DNA from: Pseudomonas putida
GTDB lineage: Bacteria > Pseudomonadota > Gammaproteobacteria > Pseudomonadales > Pseudomonadaceae
Assembly: GCF_026625125.1 (NCBI RefSeq)
Contig: NZ_CP113097.1
Coordinates: 558,001-622,000 of the forward strand
Length of the DNA: 64,000 bases
Direction of reading: 5' to 3'
A program made the translations under genes and the position numbers. Numbering within the stretch: the first letter of the stretch is position 1; the number at the start of each line of letters is the position of its first letter. Under the pieces are notes generated by a model. The model saw nothing but the letters and a program-made list of their open reading frames with translations, did not search any database and had not been told where the DNA came from. Positions 20,815 through 29,416 of this stretch are shown piece after piece.

Positions 20815-21552
20815 ATGCGGCCACTGTTTTGCGTTCTGGGAGTGTTGGCCGTAATGCTGGCGGCGCCAGCCCTGGGCCAGGCCAAACTGCGGCTGGTGGC
20901 CGATACCTGGCCGCCGTTCACCGATGCCGGTATGCCCGGTGGTGGCCTTGCCACCAGTATCGTCACCACGGCGCTGGCGCGTGCAGGTTACCCCAGCGAG
21001 TACGAGGAAGTACCGTGGGCGCGGGCGCTGCTCGGGGTGAGCGAAGGCCGCTACGACGTACTGATCAATGCCTGGTACAACGATTCGCGCACCCGCATCG
21101 GCCAGTTTTCCAAGGCCTACCTGACCAACCGCATCCGTTTGCTCAAGCGCAAGGGTGACAGCTTCCGTTACAGCCGCCTGGCCGATCTGTACCCCTACAG
21201 CATTGCCGTGGTGCGTGATTATGCCTACTCACCGGCATTCGATAGCGACACCCGCTTGCACAAGGTGCCGGTACGCAACTTTTCCTCCGCCGTGCGCATG
21301 CTGGCTGCTGGGCGGGTAAACCTGGCGGTGGAAGATGAGTTCGTGGCGCGCTACAACCTGCAGCGCGAACCGGAGTCGGTGCGCAATGTGGTGGTGTTGG
21401 TCGAACCCGCGCTGGGCGAGAACACCCTGCATATCCTGGTCAGCCTCAAGCACCCGGAGCATCGGCAGATCGTCGAGCGATTCGAGCGCAGCATCGAAGC
21501 GATGAAGGCAGACGGCAGCTATGCACGGCTTCTGCGCCAGCATGGCTTTTGA
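20815..21552 (+). CDS. Periplasmic solute-binding protein, family 3 (orphan)
   Basis: 245 residues from ATG 20815 with AAGGA eight bases upstream. A signal peptide ends at APALGQA, then KLRLVADTWPPFTDAG, the usual opening of amino-acid-type SBP_bac_3 proteins. It ends SIEAMKADGSYARLLRQHGF, the family's C-terminal pattern. No ABC permease or ATPase gene is nearby, so it either serves a distant transporter or is a stand-alone sensor. It is convergent with the FUSC gene (22 bases between stops). Confidence 0.82.
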   Translation: MRPLFCVLGVLAVMLAAPALGQAKLRLVADTWPPFTDAGMPGGGLATSIVTTALARAGYPSEYEEVPWARALLGVSEGRYDVLINAWYNDSRTRIGQFSKAYLTNRIRLLKRKGDSFRYSRLADLYPYSIAVVRDYAYSPAFDSDTRLHKVPVRNFSSAVRMLAAGRVNLAVEDEFVARYNLQREPESVRNVVVLVEPALGENTLHILVSLKHPEHRQIVERFERSIEAMKADGSYARLLRQHGF

Positions 21553-21574
21553 TCTGCGGCGCAGGCAAGAACGA

Positions 21575-23758
21575 TCAGGCCGGTGAGCTCTCTTTGATCA
21601 AGTGCGCTGCCAAGGTGCGCAACGGCCCCAACTGCCGGCAGATCAGCGCCAATTGGGTTTGCACCAATCGTTGATGTTCATCCAGTTCTTCGGGCATCTG
21701 CTCCAGCGTATTGGCCAAGGCTTCCTCTGCATCGCTGTGGATCGCCACGGGTAACCGCGCCGCCAGGCCGTTGGCGATTTCGTCGAGGCTGGCGGCCAAT
21801 GCCTGCCCCGCGCCCTCGATCAGCTGCTCATGGACTTCTGCCGGTAGCGCCGTATCACGGTGCGCCCCCAGCCCTGAGAGGTAGCTGAGCAAGGTGTGCG
21901 ACAGCACCAGGAAGCGGAAGCCCACATCGGCCTCCTTACGGAAGTGCCCCGGCTCCATGAGCATGTTGGCCAGTGTGGTGGACAGCGCTGCGTCGGCGTT
22001 GTGTGCGTTGCGCCGGGCCAGACGGTAGGCCAGGTCATCGCGCTTGCCGTGGGCATACTGCTGCATGATTTGACGCAGGTACACACTGGCGCAGGCCAGG
22101 GTGTTGGCCAGCGCCTTGTTCAGGCGCCGGCCCTGCCAGTCGGGGAGGAACAGGAACACCGCGACGATGGCGATCAGGCTACCGACCAAGGTATCGAACA
22201 GCCGTGGCAGGAACAGGCCGTAGCCATCGCCGATCTGGTTGAAGCAGAACAGGATCATCAGCGTGATCGCCGCCGTGGCCAGGGTGTAGCGGGTGGTCCG
22301 GTTGACGAAGAACACCACCCCGGCCACCACTGCGAACGCCGATTGGATCAGCTGATTCGGGAACAGGTCGAACAGCGCCCAGCCAACGGTCAGGCCGATG
22401 GCTGTGCCGAAGATCCGCTGCACGAGCTTGCGCCGGGTCGCGCCATAGTTGGGCTGGCAGACGAACAGGGTGGTGAGGATGATCCAGTAGCCTTGGGTCG
22501 GGTGGATCAAGTGCACCATGCCGTAGCCCACCGACAGCGCCAACGACAGGCGCAGGGCATGGCGGAACAGCAGTGAGGTCGGTGTGAGCTGGGTGCGCAA
22601 TCGCTTCCACACATCCTTGAGGTTGCGTGGCGAACGGTCGAGCAGGCTGCTGTCGCTGGCGTCGGCCAGGCTGTCCGGGTTGCTGGCGGCGCCAAGCAGG
22701 CGGTCCAGCGTGGCCAGGTTTGCCGCCAGGGCGCGTAGTGAGCGCAACAGCCCGCGCCAGGCGGGATTGTTCTGGTTGCGCAGGTGCTCCAGCGAGGCGT
22801 TGAGGTCATCGAGGGCCTCGGCGAAGCCGGTGGCCAGAACGAACGGCTGGCGCAGCCGGATCGAGCGTGCCAGTTCCTGGCAGGACGCCCCTTGTTTGCG
22901 CAGCAGGCGCTGGCAGCGGAACATCACGTCGCTGTGGAAGAACGCCTCGGTCAGGGCGTTGTAAGGGTAGTGCGAGGCGCTCACCCGTTCGTGGATGTCC
23001 TGGGCCAGGAAGTACAGCTTCAGGTAGCGGCTGACCTTGGAGTTGGGTTGGCTGTTGCCGACCCGGTGCAGAATGATCTCCTTGGCGGCGTTCAGCGCGG
23101 CGACCACCTTGCCGTTTTGCCGGGCCAATGCCAGGCGCTGGGCTTCGACATCGAGTGTGCGAATCGGCTCGAACAAGCTGGCCTTGAGCTTGAGGTAGGT
23201 GCCCAGTTCGAAGAACAGTTTGGCCAGGCTCTGCTGTACCGGTTGGTTGGAGAACAGTGCCTGCCACAGTACCGAGAGCAAGCCATACCAGGCGGCACCG
23301 GCCACCAGCAGCATCGGTTCATGCCAGAAGTCGCTGACTTCGCCGCCGCGCTGGTCCACGCCGATCATGGTGTACACCGATAGAATCAGCGTTGCCGACG
23401 CAATCGCTCCGTAGCGTTCACCCAGTGCGCCAAGCATGGTCAGGGAGAAGGCGGCCAACGCCATGGAGATGGCGAAGATCCAGGGGTAGGGGAACAGCAG
23501 TTCCACCGAAATTGCAGCGATGGCGAAACACACCAGGGTGACGAGCAACGCGCTGAGGCGGCCTTGCCAGCTATCGTCGGTCTCGGCCAGCGCGCTGGCG
23601 ATGATGCCGAGGAACAACGGGATGAGCAGGCTCATCTCGTTCTGGTACCAGCACCAGGCCATGCTGCCGGTGAGGGCGATGGTCACCCGGATGGCGTAGC
23701 TGAATTTGTCTTGACCCCACAGGCGACGCAATGACTGACGGAATGAACTCGATGACAT
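21575..23758 (-). CDS. YccS/YhfK-type FUSC inner-membrane protein
   Basis: About 727 residues from the ATG at 23758. Two blocks of five to six membrane helices (about residues 20-190 and 390-530) are each followed by a large soluble, helix-rich region, the FUSC layout shared with AaeB-like efflux pumps and fusaric acid resistance proteins. The length and the repeated GYWIILTTLFVCQPNYGATR segment fit the YccS family. The family probably exports aromatic or acidic compounds, but YccS itself has no proven substrate. The start is uncertain: an ATG 33 bases further upstream is also in frame, and neither has a strong ribosome site. Confidence 0.82.
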   Translation of the reverse strand: MSSSSFRQSLRRLWGQDKFSYAIRVTIALTGSMAWCWYQNEMSLLIPLFLGIIASALAETDDSWQGRLSALLVTLVCFAIAAISVELLFPYPWIFAISMALAAFSLTMLGALGERYGAIASATLILSVYTMIGVDQRGGEVSDFWHEPMLLVAGAAWYGLLSVLWQALFSNQPVQQSLAKLFFELGTYLKLKASLFEPIRTLDVEAQRLALARQNGKVVAALNAAKEIILHRVGNSQPNSKVSRYLKLYFLAQDIHERVSASHYPYNALTEAFFHSDVMFRCQRLLRKQGASCQELARSIRLRQPFVLATGFAEALDDLNASLEHLRNQNNPAWRGLLRSLRALAANLATLDRLLGAASNPDSLADASDSSLLDRSPRNLKDVWKRLRTQLTPTSLLFRHALRLSLALSVGYGMVHLIHPTQGYWIILTTLFVCQPNYGATRRKLVQRIFGTAIGLTVGWALFDLFPNQLIQSAFAVVAGVVFFVNRTTRYTLATAAITLMILFCFNQIGDGYGLFLPRLFDTLVGSLIAIVAVFLFLPDWQGRRLNKALANTLACASVYLRQIMQQYAHGKRDDLAYRLARRNAHNADAALSTTLANMLMEPGHFRKEADVGFRFLVLSHTLLSYLSGLGAHRDTALPAEVHEQLIEGAGQALAASLDEIANGLAARLPVAIHSDAEEALANTLEQMPEELDEHQRLVQTQLALICRQLGPLRTLAAHLIKESSPA

Positions 23759-23841
23759 GATGGCCTGCTGGCAGTGATCGAATGAATGCATTACGGCACG
23801 GACCAGCAAGAAGCGTTCCGTGCTGCTGAATGGATTCTACT

Positions 23842-25023
23842 CTACACGAACTGTGCTGCAGCGTTGGCTGATGCCCATGCCCATTGGAAATTGAAACCGC
23901 CCAGATGGCCGGTGACATCCAGCACCTCGCCAATGAAATAGAGGTTGGGGGATTTCAGCGATTCCATGGTTTTCGACGACACCTCGCGGGTATCGACGCC
24001 GCCCAAGGTGACTTCGGCGGTGCGATAGCCTTCGGTGCCTGCCGGTACCAGCTGCCAGGCGGCCAGTTTGTCGGCGATCTGCGCCAGCTCCGCCGGGGTG
24101 TACTGCTTCATGGGTTTTGATTCGAACCACTGTTCGGCCAGTAGGTTCGCCAGCTTGCGGGTGAACACCTCGCCCAAGACGGTCTTGAGTTCCGCGTTGG
24201 CGCGCTCGGCCTGCTGCTGTTGCAGCCAGATGAGCGCATCACGGTCGGGCAGCAGGTTGATTTCAACGGTGTCGCCGGCCTTCCAGAACGAGGAAATCTG
24301 CAGGATCGCCGGGCCGCTGAGGCCGCGGTGGGTGAACAACAGGTTCTCGCGGAAGCGGGTGCCGTTGCAGCTGGCTGTGCAATCGAGCGAGGTGCCCGAC
24401 AGTTCGGTGCACAATGCCTTGAGTTGAGGCTCGGTGATGGTGAACGGCACCAGGCCTGCGCGGGTCGGCAGCAAGGTATGGCCGAACTGGCGGGCTACCT
24501 GATAGCCGAAGCCGGTCGCGCCCAGCGTTGGAATCGACAGGCCGCCGGTGGCGATCACCAGCGATTGGCAGGCGAACTGGCCGGCGCTGGTTTGCAGGAG
24601 ATAGCCGCTTTCGGTCTTCTCGATCTGCTCGATGCTGGTGTTCATGCGCAGCTCGGCACCGGCTTCGTCGCATTCGGCCAGCAACATGTCGAGGATGTCG
24701 CTGGCCTTGTTGTCACAGAACAGCTGGCCGAGCTTCTTCTCGTGGTAGGGCACGCCATGCTTGGCCACCAGCTCGATGAAGTCCCATTGGGTGTAGCGGG
24801 CCAGGGCCGACTTGCAGAAATGTGCGTTCTGCGAAAGGAAGTTGGCCGGCTCGGTGTACATATTGGTGAAGTTGCAACGCCCGCCACCCGACATGAGGAT
24901 CTTCTTGCCGGGCTTGTTGGCATGGTCGAGCAGCAGCACCCGGCGGCCACGGCGGGCGCTGAGCTGGGCGCACATCAGGCCGGCGGCGCCGGCGCCGAGG
25001 ATGATCACGTCGGTGGTGTGCAC
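23842..25023 (-). CDS. FAD-dependent oxidoreductase, HI0933/YhiN family
   Basis: 393 residues. The N-terminal dinucleotide fold VIILGAGAAGLMCAQLSA runs into KPGKKILMSGGGRCNFTN, the diagnostic HI0933 family signature. GLSIPTLGATGFGYQVA and the C-terminal LYFIGEVLDVTGHLGGFNFQ, a flavin-binding end, complete it. The reaction is unknown: the family is widespread and binds FAD, but no substrate is established. It is a single gene, 83 bases after the FUSC start on the same strand. Confidence 0.87.
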   Translation of the reverse strand: MHTTDVIILGAGAAGLMCAQLSARRGRRVLLLDHANKPGKKILMSGGGRCNFTNMYTEPANFLSQNAHFCKSALARYTQWDFIELVAKHGVPYHEKKLGQLFCDNKASDILDMLLAECDEAGAELRMNTSIEQIEKTESGYLLQTSAGQFACQSLVIATGGLSIPTLGATGFGYQVARQFGHTLLPTRAGLVPFTITEPQLKALCTELSGTSLDCTASCNGTRFRENLLFTHRGLSGPAILQISSFWKAGDTVEINLLPDRDALIWLQQQQAERANAELKTVLGEVFTRKLANLLAEQWFESKPMKQYTPAELAQIADKLAAWQLVPAGTEGYRTAEVTLGGVDTREVSSKTMESLKSPNLYFIGEVLDVTGHLGGFNFQWAWASANAAAQFV

Positions 25024-25045
25024 GGTGTTACCTCATTGCTGGTTC

Positions 25046-25162
25046 GGGGCCGCTGCGCGGCCATTGCAGGCAAGCCAGCAGCCACGGATATTGCACAATG
25101 CCTGAGGCCTGTGGTGGTCCTGTGGGAACTGGCTTGCCGGCGATGGGCTGCAAAGCAGCCCC
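25046..25162. repeat. Inverted pair of REP elements
   Basis: GGGGCCGCTGCGCGGCCATT followed by GCAGGCAAGCCAGC (25046-25082) faces a reverse-oriented copy, GGGAACTGGCTTGCCGGCGA then GGGCTGCAAAGCAGCCCC (about 25122-25162). The two units are about 40 bases apart and could fold into one large cruciform. The layout is typical of REP doublets in P. putida. It lies between the flavoprotein start and the dbpA stop. Confidence 0.75.
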
Positions 25163-25170
25163 AAAAGATG

Positions 25171-26556
25171 TCAGAGAATGCGGACTTTCAGGGCGCGGCC
25201 CTTGATCTTGCCGCTGTTCAGCCGCTGCATCGCCTGCTTGGCCAAGGCCCGCTCCACGGCCACGAAGGCCTGGAAGTCAAAGATGGCGATCTTGCCCACC
25301 TGCTTGCCCGGGATGCCGGCATCACCGGTCAGCGCACCCAGGATGTCACCCGGGCGCAGCTTGTCCTTGCGGCCTGCGGCGATACACAACGTGGTCATGA
25401 CCGGCAACAGCGGTTCGCCACCTTTGTTCTTCAAGCTGTCCAGCTGGTCCCAGCGCAGCGGGCTCTTTTGCAGTGCCTCGATGGCCTGGGCGCGATGGCC
25501 TTCGGCCGGTGCCACCAGGCTCACGGCAATGCCTTTCTCGCCCGCGCGACCGGTACGGCCGACGCGGTGCACGTGGATTTCGGCATCGCGCGCCAGCTCC
25601 ACGTTGATGACCATGTCCAGGCCATCGATATCCAGACCGCGTGCAGCCACATCGGTGGCTACCAGCACCGAAGTGCTGCGGTTGGCGAACATCGTCAGCA
25701 CTTGGTCACGGTCGCGCTGCTCGAGGTCGCCGTGCAGGGCCTGGGCCACGATGCCTTTGGCGGTGAGGTGGGCGACCACGTCTTCGCACTGCTGCTTGGT
25801 GAAGCAGAATGCCACGCAAGACTGCGGGCGGTAGTGGCCGAGCACACGGGTGACGGCCTCCAGACGCTGTTGCGGGTCGATCTCGATGAAGCGCTGTTCG
25901 ATCTGGTTGTCGGTGTGCAGGCTCTCGACCTTGACCTGCTGCGGCTTGCGCATGAAGTCGGCGGCCAATTGCTCGATACCGGCCGGGTAAGTGGCGGAGA
26001 ACAGCAGGGTCTGGCGGCGCGACGGGGTCTTGCCGATGATGCTGGCGATGGCGTCGAAAAAGCCCATGTCGAGCATACGGTCGGCTTCGTCCAGCACCAG
26101 GGTATTGAGCCCGTCGAGCACCAGGGTACCCTTGTCCAGGTGCTGCTGGATGCGCCCTGGGGTGCCGACGATGATGTGCGCGCCATGCTCCAGCGAAGCG
26201 ATCTGCGGGCCCAGCGACACCCCACCGCACAGGGTGAGGATCTTGATGTTGTCTTCAGCGCGGGCCAGGCGGCGCAGCTCTTTGGCAACCTGATCGGCAA
26301 GCTCGCGGGTGGGGCACAGAACCAGTGCCTGGCAACCGAAGTAACGCGGGTTGATCGGGTTGAGCAGGCCGATGCCGAAGGCAGCGGTCTTGCCGCTGCC
26401 GGTCTTGGCCTGGGCAATCAGGTCCTGGCCTCTGAGGATGACGGGCAGGCTCTGGGCCTGGATCGGTGTCATCGCGGCATAGCCGAGGGCGTCCAGGTTG
26501 GCCAGCATGGCGGCGGACAGCGGCAAGGTGGCAAAAGCGGTGGTTTCGGTGGTCAC
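25171..26556 (-). CDS. dbpA: ATP-dependent RNA helicase DbpA
   Basis: DEAD-box helicase that acts on 23S rRNA helix 92 during 50S assembly. 461 residues from GTG 26556, close to the 457 of the E. coli protein. Motifs in order: GYAAMTPIQAQSLP (Q motif), AQAKTGSGKTAAFG (Walker A), VLDEADRMLDMGF (DEAD), LFSATYP (SAT), HRVGRTGRAG (VI). A C-terminal RNA-binding domain (LRPGDILGALTGDAGIPG to the end) specifies DbpA. The start is uncertain: there is no good ribosome site and the frame is open 99 bases further upstream. Confidence 0.93.
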   Translation of the reverse strand: MTTETTAFATLPLSAAMLANLDALGYAAMTPIQAQSLPVILRGQDLIAQAKTGSGKTAAFGIGLLNPINPRYFGCQALVLCPTRELADQVAKELRRLARAEDNIKILTLCGGVSLGPQIASLEHGAHIIVGTPGRIQQHLDKGTLVLDGLNTLVLDEADRMLDMGFFDAIASIIGKTPSRRQTLLFSATYPAGIEQLAADFMRKPQQVKVESLHTDNQIEQRFIEIDPQQRLEAVTRVLGHYRPQSCVAFCFTKQQCEDVVAHLTAKGIVAQALHGDLEQRDRDQVLTMFANRSTSVLVATDVAARGLDIDGLDMVINVELARDAEIHVHRVGRTGRAGEKGIAVSLVAPAEGHRAQAIEALQKSPLRWDQLDSLKNKGGEPLLPVMTTLCIAAGRKDKLRPGDILGALTGDAGIPGKQVGKIAIFDFQAFVAVERALAKQAMQRLNSGKIKGRALKVRIL

Positions 26557-26620
26557 GAGGCGGGCCTGCGTTGCGAAGCGAAAAATGCCACGCAGTCTAC
26601 CAGCCTCATGGCCATTCGCC

Positions 26621-28048
26621 CTAAGACTCCATGTGCTGTTCCGGACGACGGGCACGCCTTCCGTCCGTCGGCGACAGCTGCAGAAAGATCGCCGCCGCCA
26701 GCATGGCCATGATACCGATGGTCACGAAGGTCAGCTGGAAGGCGCCCAAGGTGGTGTCCACGCCATCGGCATTGCCAGCTGCGGTGAAACCGCCAAGCAG
26801 TGCGCCTGCGCAGGCTACGCCCAGGCTCAGCGACAGCTGCGCGACCACCGATAGCAGGCTGTTGCCGCTGCTGGCGCTGGCATCGTCGAGGTCGATCAGG
26901 GTTACCGTGTTCATGGCGGTGAACTGCATGGAGTTCACCGCGCCCAGCAGGGCCAGTTGCACCAGCAGTACGGCATACGGGGTTTGCCCGTCGACCAGCC
27001 CCAGGCTGGCCAGCAGCAGGCCGAGCAGCACGGTGTTGCCGGTGAGGACGATCCGGTAGCCGAGCCGCTCGATCAGCGGCCGGGCAACGGACTTGGCGAC
27101 CATCGCGGCCGCCGCCAGCGGGATCATGCTCATGCCGGCCTGCGCTGGCGAATAGCCCAGCGCCACCTGCAACAGTAACGGCACCAGGAACGGCAGGGCG
27201 CCGCTGCCCAGGCGGGCGAACAGGTTGCCCAGAATACCGATGGCGAAGGTGCGCACCCGGAACAGGCTGGGCGAGAACAGCGGTTCGGGATCGCGCCCGG
27301 CGCGCAGCCAGTAAGCCGCCAGGCATGCCATGCCGGCGAACAACAGCAGCATCACCCGCAGGTGCGGCAGGTGCAGCTCGCCCAGGCCTTCCATGGCGAT
27401 GGTGATCAGCACCATCGCGGCGCCGAACAGCAGGAAGCCCGGCGTGTCGAAACGGGTCCGTTCGGCGCCGCGCAGGTCGGGGATGAACTTCCACACGGCG
27501 TAGCAGCCGATCAGGCCGACCGGCAGGTTGAGCAGGAAGATCCAGTGCCAGCTGAGAATTTCCACCAGCCAGCCGCCAACCGTCGGGCCCAGCAGCGGCC
27601 CCAGCAGGCCGGGGATGGTGATGAAACTCATGATGCGCACCAACTCGGTGCGCGGGTAGGCGCGCAGCACCACCAGCCGCCCGACCGGCAGCATCAGGGC
27701 GCCGCCCAGGCCCTGCACCACACGGGCAAAGATCAGGAAACCGAGGCTATTAGCGGCGGCGCACAGCAGCGAGCCGAAGCTGAACAGCAGGATGGCACTG
27801 AAGAAGATGCGCTTGGTGCCGAAGCGGTCGGCGATCCAGCCCGAGGCGGGGATCAGCAGGGCCACGGTGAGCATGTAGGCGATGATCACACCCTGCATGC
27901 GCAGCGGGTCTTCGGCCAGCGAGCGGGCCATGGCTGGGAGCGCGGTGTTGAGGATGGTGCCGTCCAGGGACTGCATGAAGAAAGCGATGGCCACCACCCA
28001 AGGGATCCAGCGGGCGGTGGTGGGGTCCAACGGGGTGCGTTCGGGCAT
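26621..28048 (-). CDS. mdtD: MFS multidrug transporter, MdtD-like (DHA2 family)
   Basis: 475 residues, about 13-14 membrane helices. QSLDGTILNTALPAMARSL at helix 1 (motif D1 of DHA2 drug exporters), GWIADRFGTKRIF (motif A) and GPLLGPTVGGWLVEI (motif C, the antiporter motif) are all present. Length and sequence fit MdtD. The mdtABC pump genes it accompanies in enterobacteria are not here. It lies 64 bases upstream of dbpA on the same strand and is divergent from the Rhs fragment. Drug range unknown. Confidence 0.85.
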   Translation of the reverse strand: MPERTPLDPTTARWIPWVVAIAFFMQSLDGTILNTALPAMARSLAEDPLRMQGVIIAYMLTVALLIPASGWIADRFGTKRIFFSAILLFSFGSLLCAAANSLGFLIFARVVQGLGGALMLPVGRLVVLRAYPRTELVRIMSFITIPGLLGPLLGPTVGGWLVEILSWHWIFLLNLPVGLIGCYAVWKFIPDLRGAERTRFDTPGFLLFGAAMVLITIAMEGLGELHLPHLRVMLLLFAGMACLAAYWLRAGRDPEPLFSPSLFRVRTFAIGILGNLFARLGSGALPFLVPLLLQVALGYSPAQAGMSMIPLAAAAMVAKSVARPLIERLGYRIVLTGNTVLLGLLLASLGLVDGQTPYAVLLVQLALLGAVNSMQFTAMNTVTLIDLDDASASSGNSLLSVVAQLSLSLGVACAGALLGGFTAAGNADGVDTTLGAFQLTFVTIGIMAMLAAAIFLQLSPTDGRRARRPEQHMES

Positions 28049-28311
28049 TTTATCCTCAAATCATGGGCTGGACAGGCACGGGCAGTTTCATGTGGAGGGG
28101 GAAAGCCGGTGCGTTATCTCAGAGACCTGCCGAGTTCCTGCGGATTCAACCGCTTGATGCAGAGCCAGATATTTGACGGTCCTATCACTTTTACCAGTTG
28201 AGCATTCGACGATACAGGGTGATTGTAGAGGGAGGCGTGACGGCATGCAGGTTTCTCGCCTCACGATTGCTGTGGGTCGAGGTGGGCCTTACCTGGGCGA
28301 GGAAGCAGGAA

Positions 28312-29292
28312 ATGCTGTTTTTCTACGAAAAAGGATGTTTGGCCATGCTGATGGATGCCGCAGGGGCTGAACGCCTGATGCGGTCTGGTCGGCTACCGCT
28401 GGTCCTGGGCCAGGCTGATTGTAGGCGATTGATAGCGACTGACGTCTCTTCATCGGTGCTCAGGGCGATCACTGGCAGCACAGGCGATCACGCGCTTTGT
28501 TACGACGCGTACGGCTGCGACGGTGTGCCTGGAAGGGCCAAACTTAGTTTGGGTTTCAATGGTGAACTTTACCTTCCGCGGCAGACGGTGTATGCGCTGG
28601 GCAATGGCGAGCGTTTTTACAGTCCCAGACTCCGGCGCTTCTGCTCTCCTGATAAGTCTGGCCCCTTTACATCGGCGGGTATTAATGATTATGCCTATTG
28701 TCGAGGAGATCCCGTCAACTTTATCGACCCGAGCGGGCGTGCTGGCATTCCTACTCTTCAATTTTTGGCAGGTCGGGAAGTGGGGCGCAGGTCCCTTGTA
28801 GACTTCTTTAGTAGGGAGACGCTCGCGCATAATGGAATAATTAGCTACAGCCGGGCGGCAGAGGTTCTAGCGCCGCAGTCGATGGCTGGGCTGGACGATG
28901 GGATTGGAATAAATCGAATGGTGCAGGATACTGCTGCTTACGACCCGAAGGGTTTTGCCAAGTATATGAAGAGCTATCTTCCAATGACGGATAAGGTATC
29001 AGCCACAGCTGTGAGAGATGTCATTAACTCCGTCGAGAGAGGGTTGGACTCTCAACACATTCAAATCTCACAGACTTTACCTCCGTCAGCACGGGGTGCT
29101 CCAAAAATCAACATTAGTTATACGGGTATGACGGAGGTGCATGCAGTCAGGCTAAAAGCGGCTCTTGAGCCGTACGAGAGTCGTATTAGCCAACCTAAAC
29201 TGCCCGTTAGAAATTATCAGCCCATTCCGGTCCGGAAGTCTGTTGAAGTCATGGCCTTGTGGAATGAAACCAACAGTATTCGAAGCACGTAG
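28312..29292 (+). CDS. Orphan Rhs core protein with a variable C-terminal domain
   Basis: 326 residues from ATG 28312 (GCAGGAA just upstream); the open frame extends 38 codons further without support. Residues about 65-143 are the end of an RHS core: YDAYGCDGV, RFYSPRLRRFCSPD, INDYAYCRGDPVNFIDPSGR. After DPSGR comes an unrelated domain of about 183 residues, the place where polymorphic toxin domains sit, but I recognise no toxin family. The C-terminal third is visibly more AT-rich than its neighbours. The rest of a full Rhs protein is absent, and the 124 bases downstream hold no immunity gene. Such short orphan Rhs proteins are known in P. putida. Confidence 0.72.
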   Translation: MLFFYEKGCLAMLMDAAGAERLMRSGRLPLVLGQADCRRLIATDVSSSVLRAITGSTGDHALCYDAYGCDGVPGRAKLSLGFNGELYLPRQTVYALGNGERFYSPRLRRFCSPDKSGPFTSAGINDYAYCRGDPVNFIDPSGRAGIPTLQFLAGREVGRRSLVDFFSRETLAHNGIISYSRAAEVLAPQSMAGLDDGIGINRMVQDTAAYDPKGFAKYMKSYLPMTDKVSATAVRDVINSVERGLDSQHIQISQTLPPSARGAPKINISYTGMTEVHAVRLKAALEPYESRISQPKLPVRNYQPIPVRKSVEVMALWNETNSIRST

Positions 29293-29416
29293 GGGTTCGA
29301 TAATAGGGCTGGGTAGCATTGACATGGTTCCCTAGCACAGGGTATCCGTAGCATGCTCTGCATTATACTCCTCTTCACAGTCTGGTCAGGCCTGCGAAGA
29401 GGTTGGTATTGCCCTC

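Noticed and set aside
25046..25162. Possible CRISPR or transposon end
   Set aside because: There are only two units, in opposite orientation, with the composition of P. putida REP elements. No spacers of equal length and no transposase nearby.
24220..26712. 830-residue open frame on the plus strand opposite the flavoprotein and dbpA
   Set aside because: It runs across two real genes, the REP pair and the gap between them. Shadow frame.
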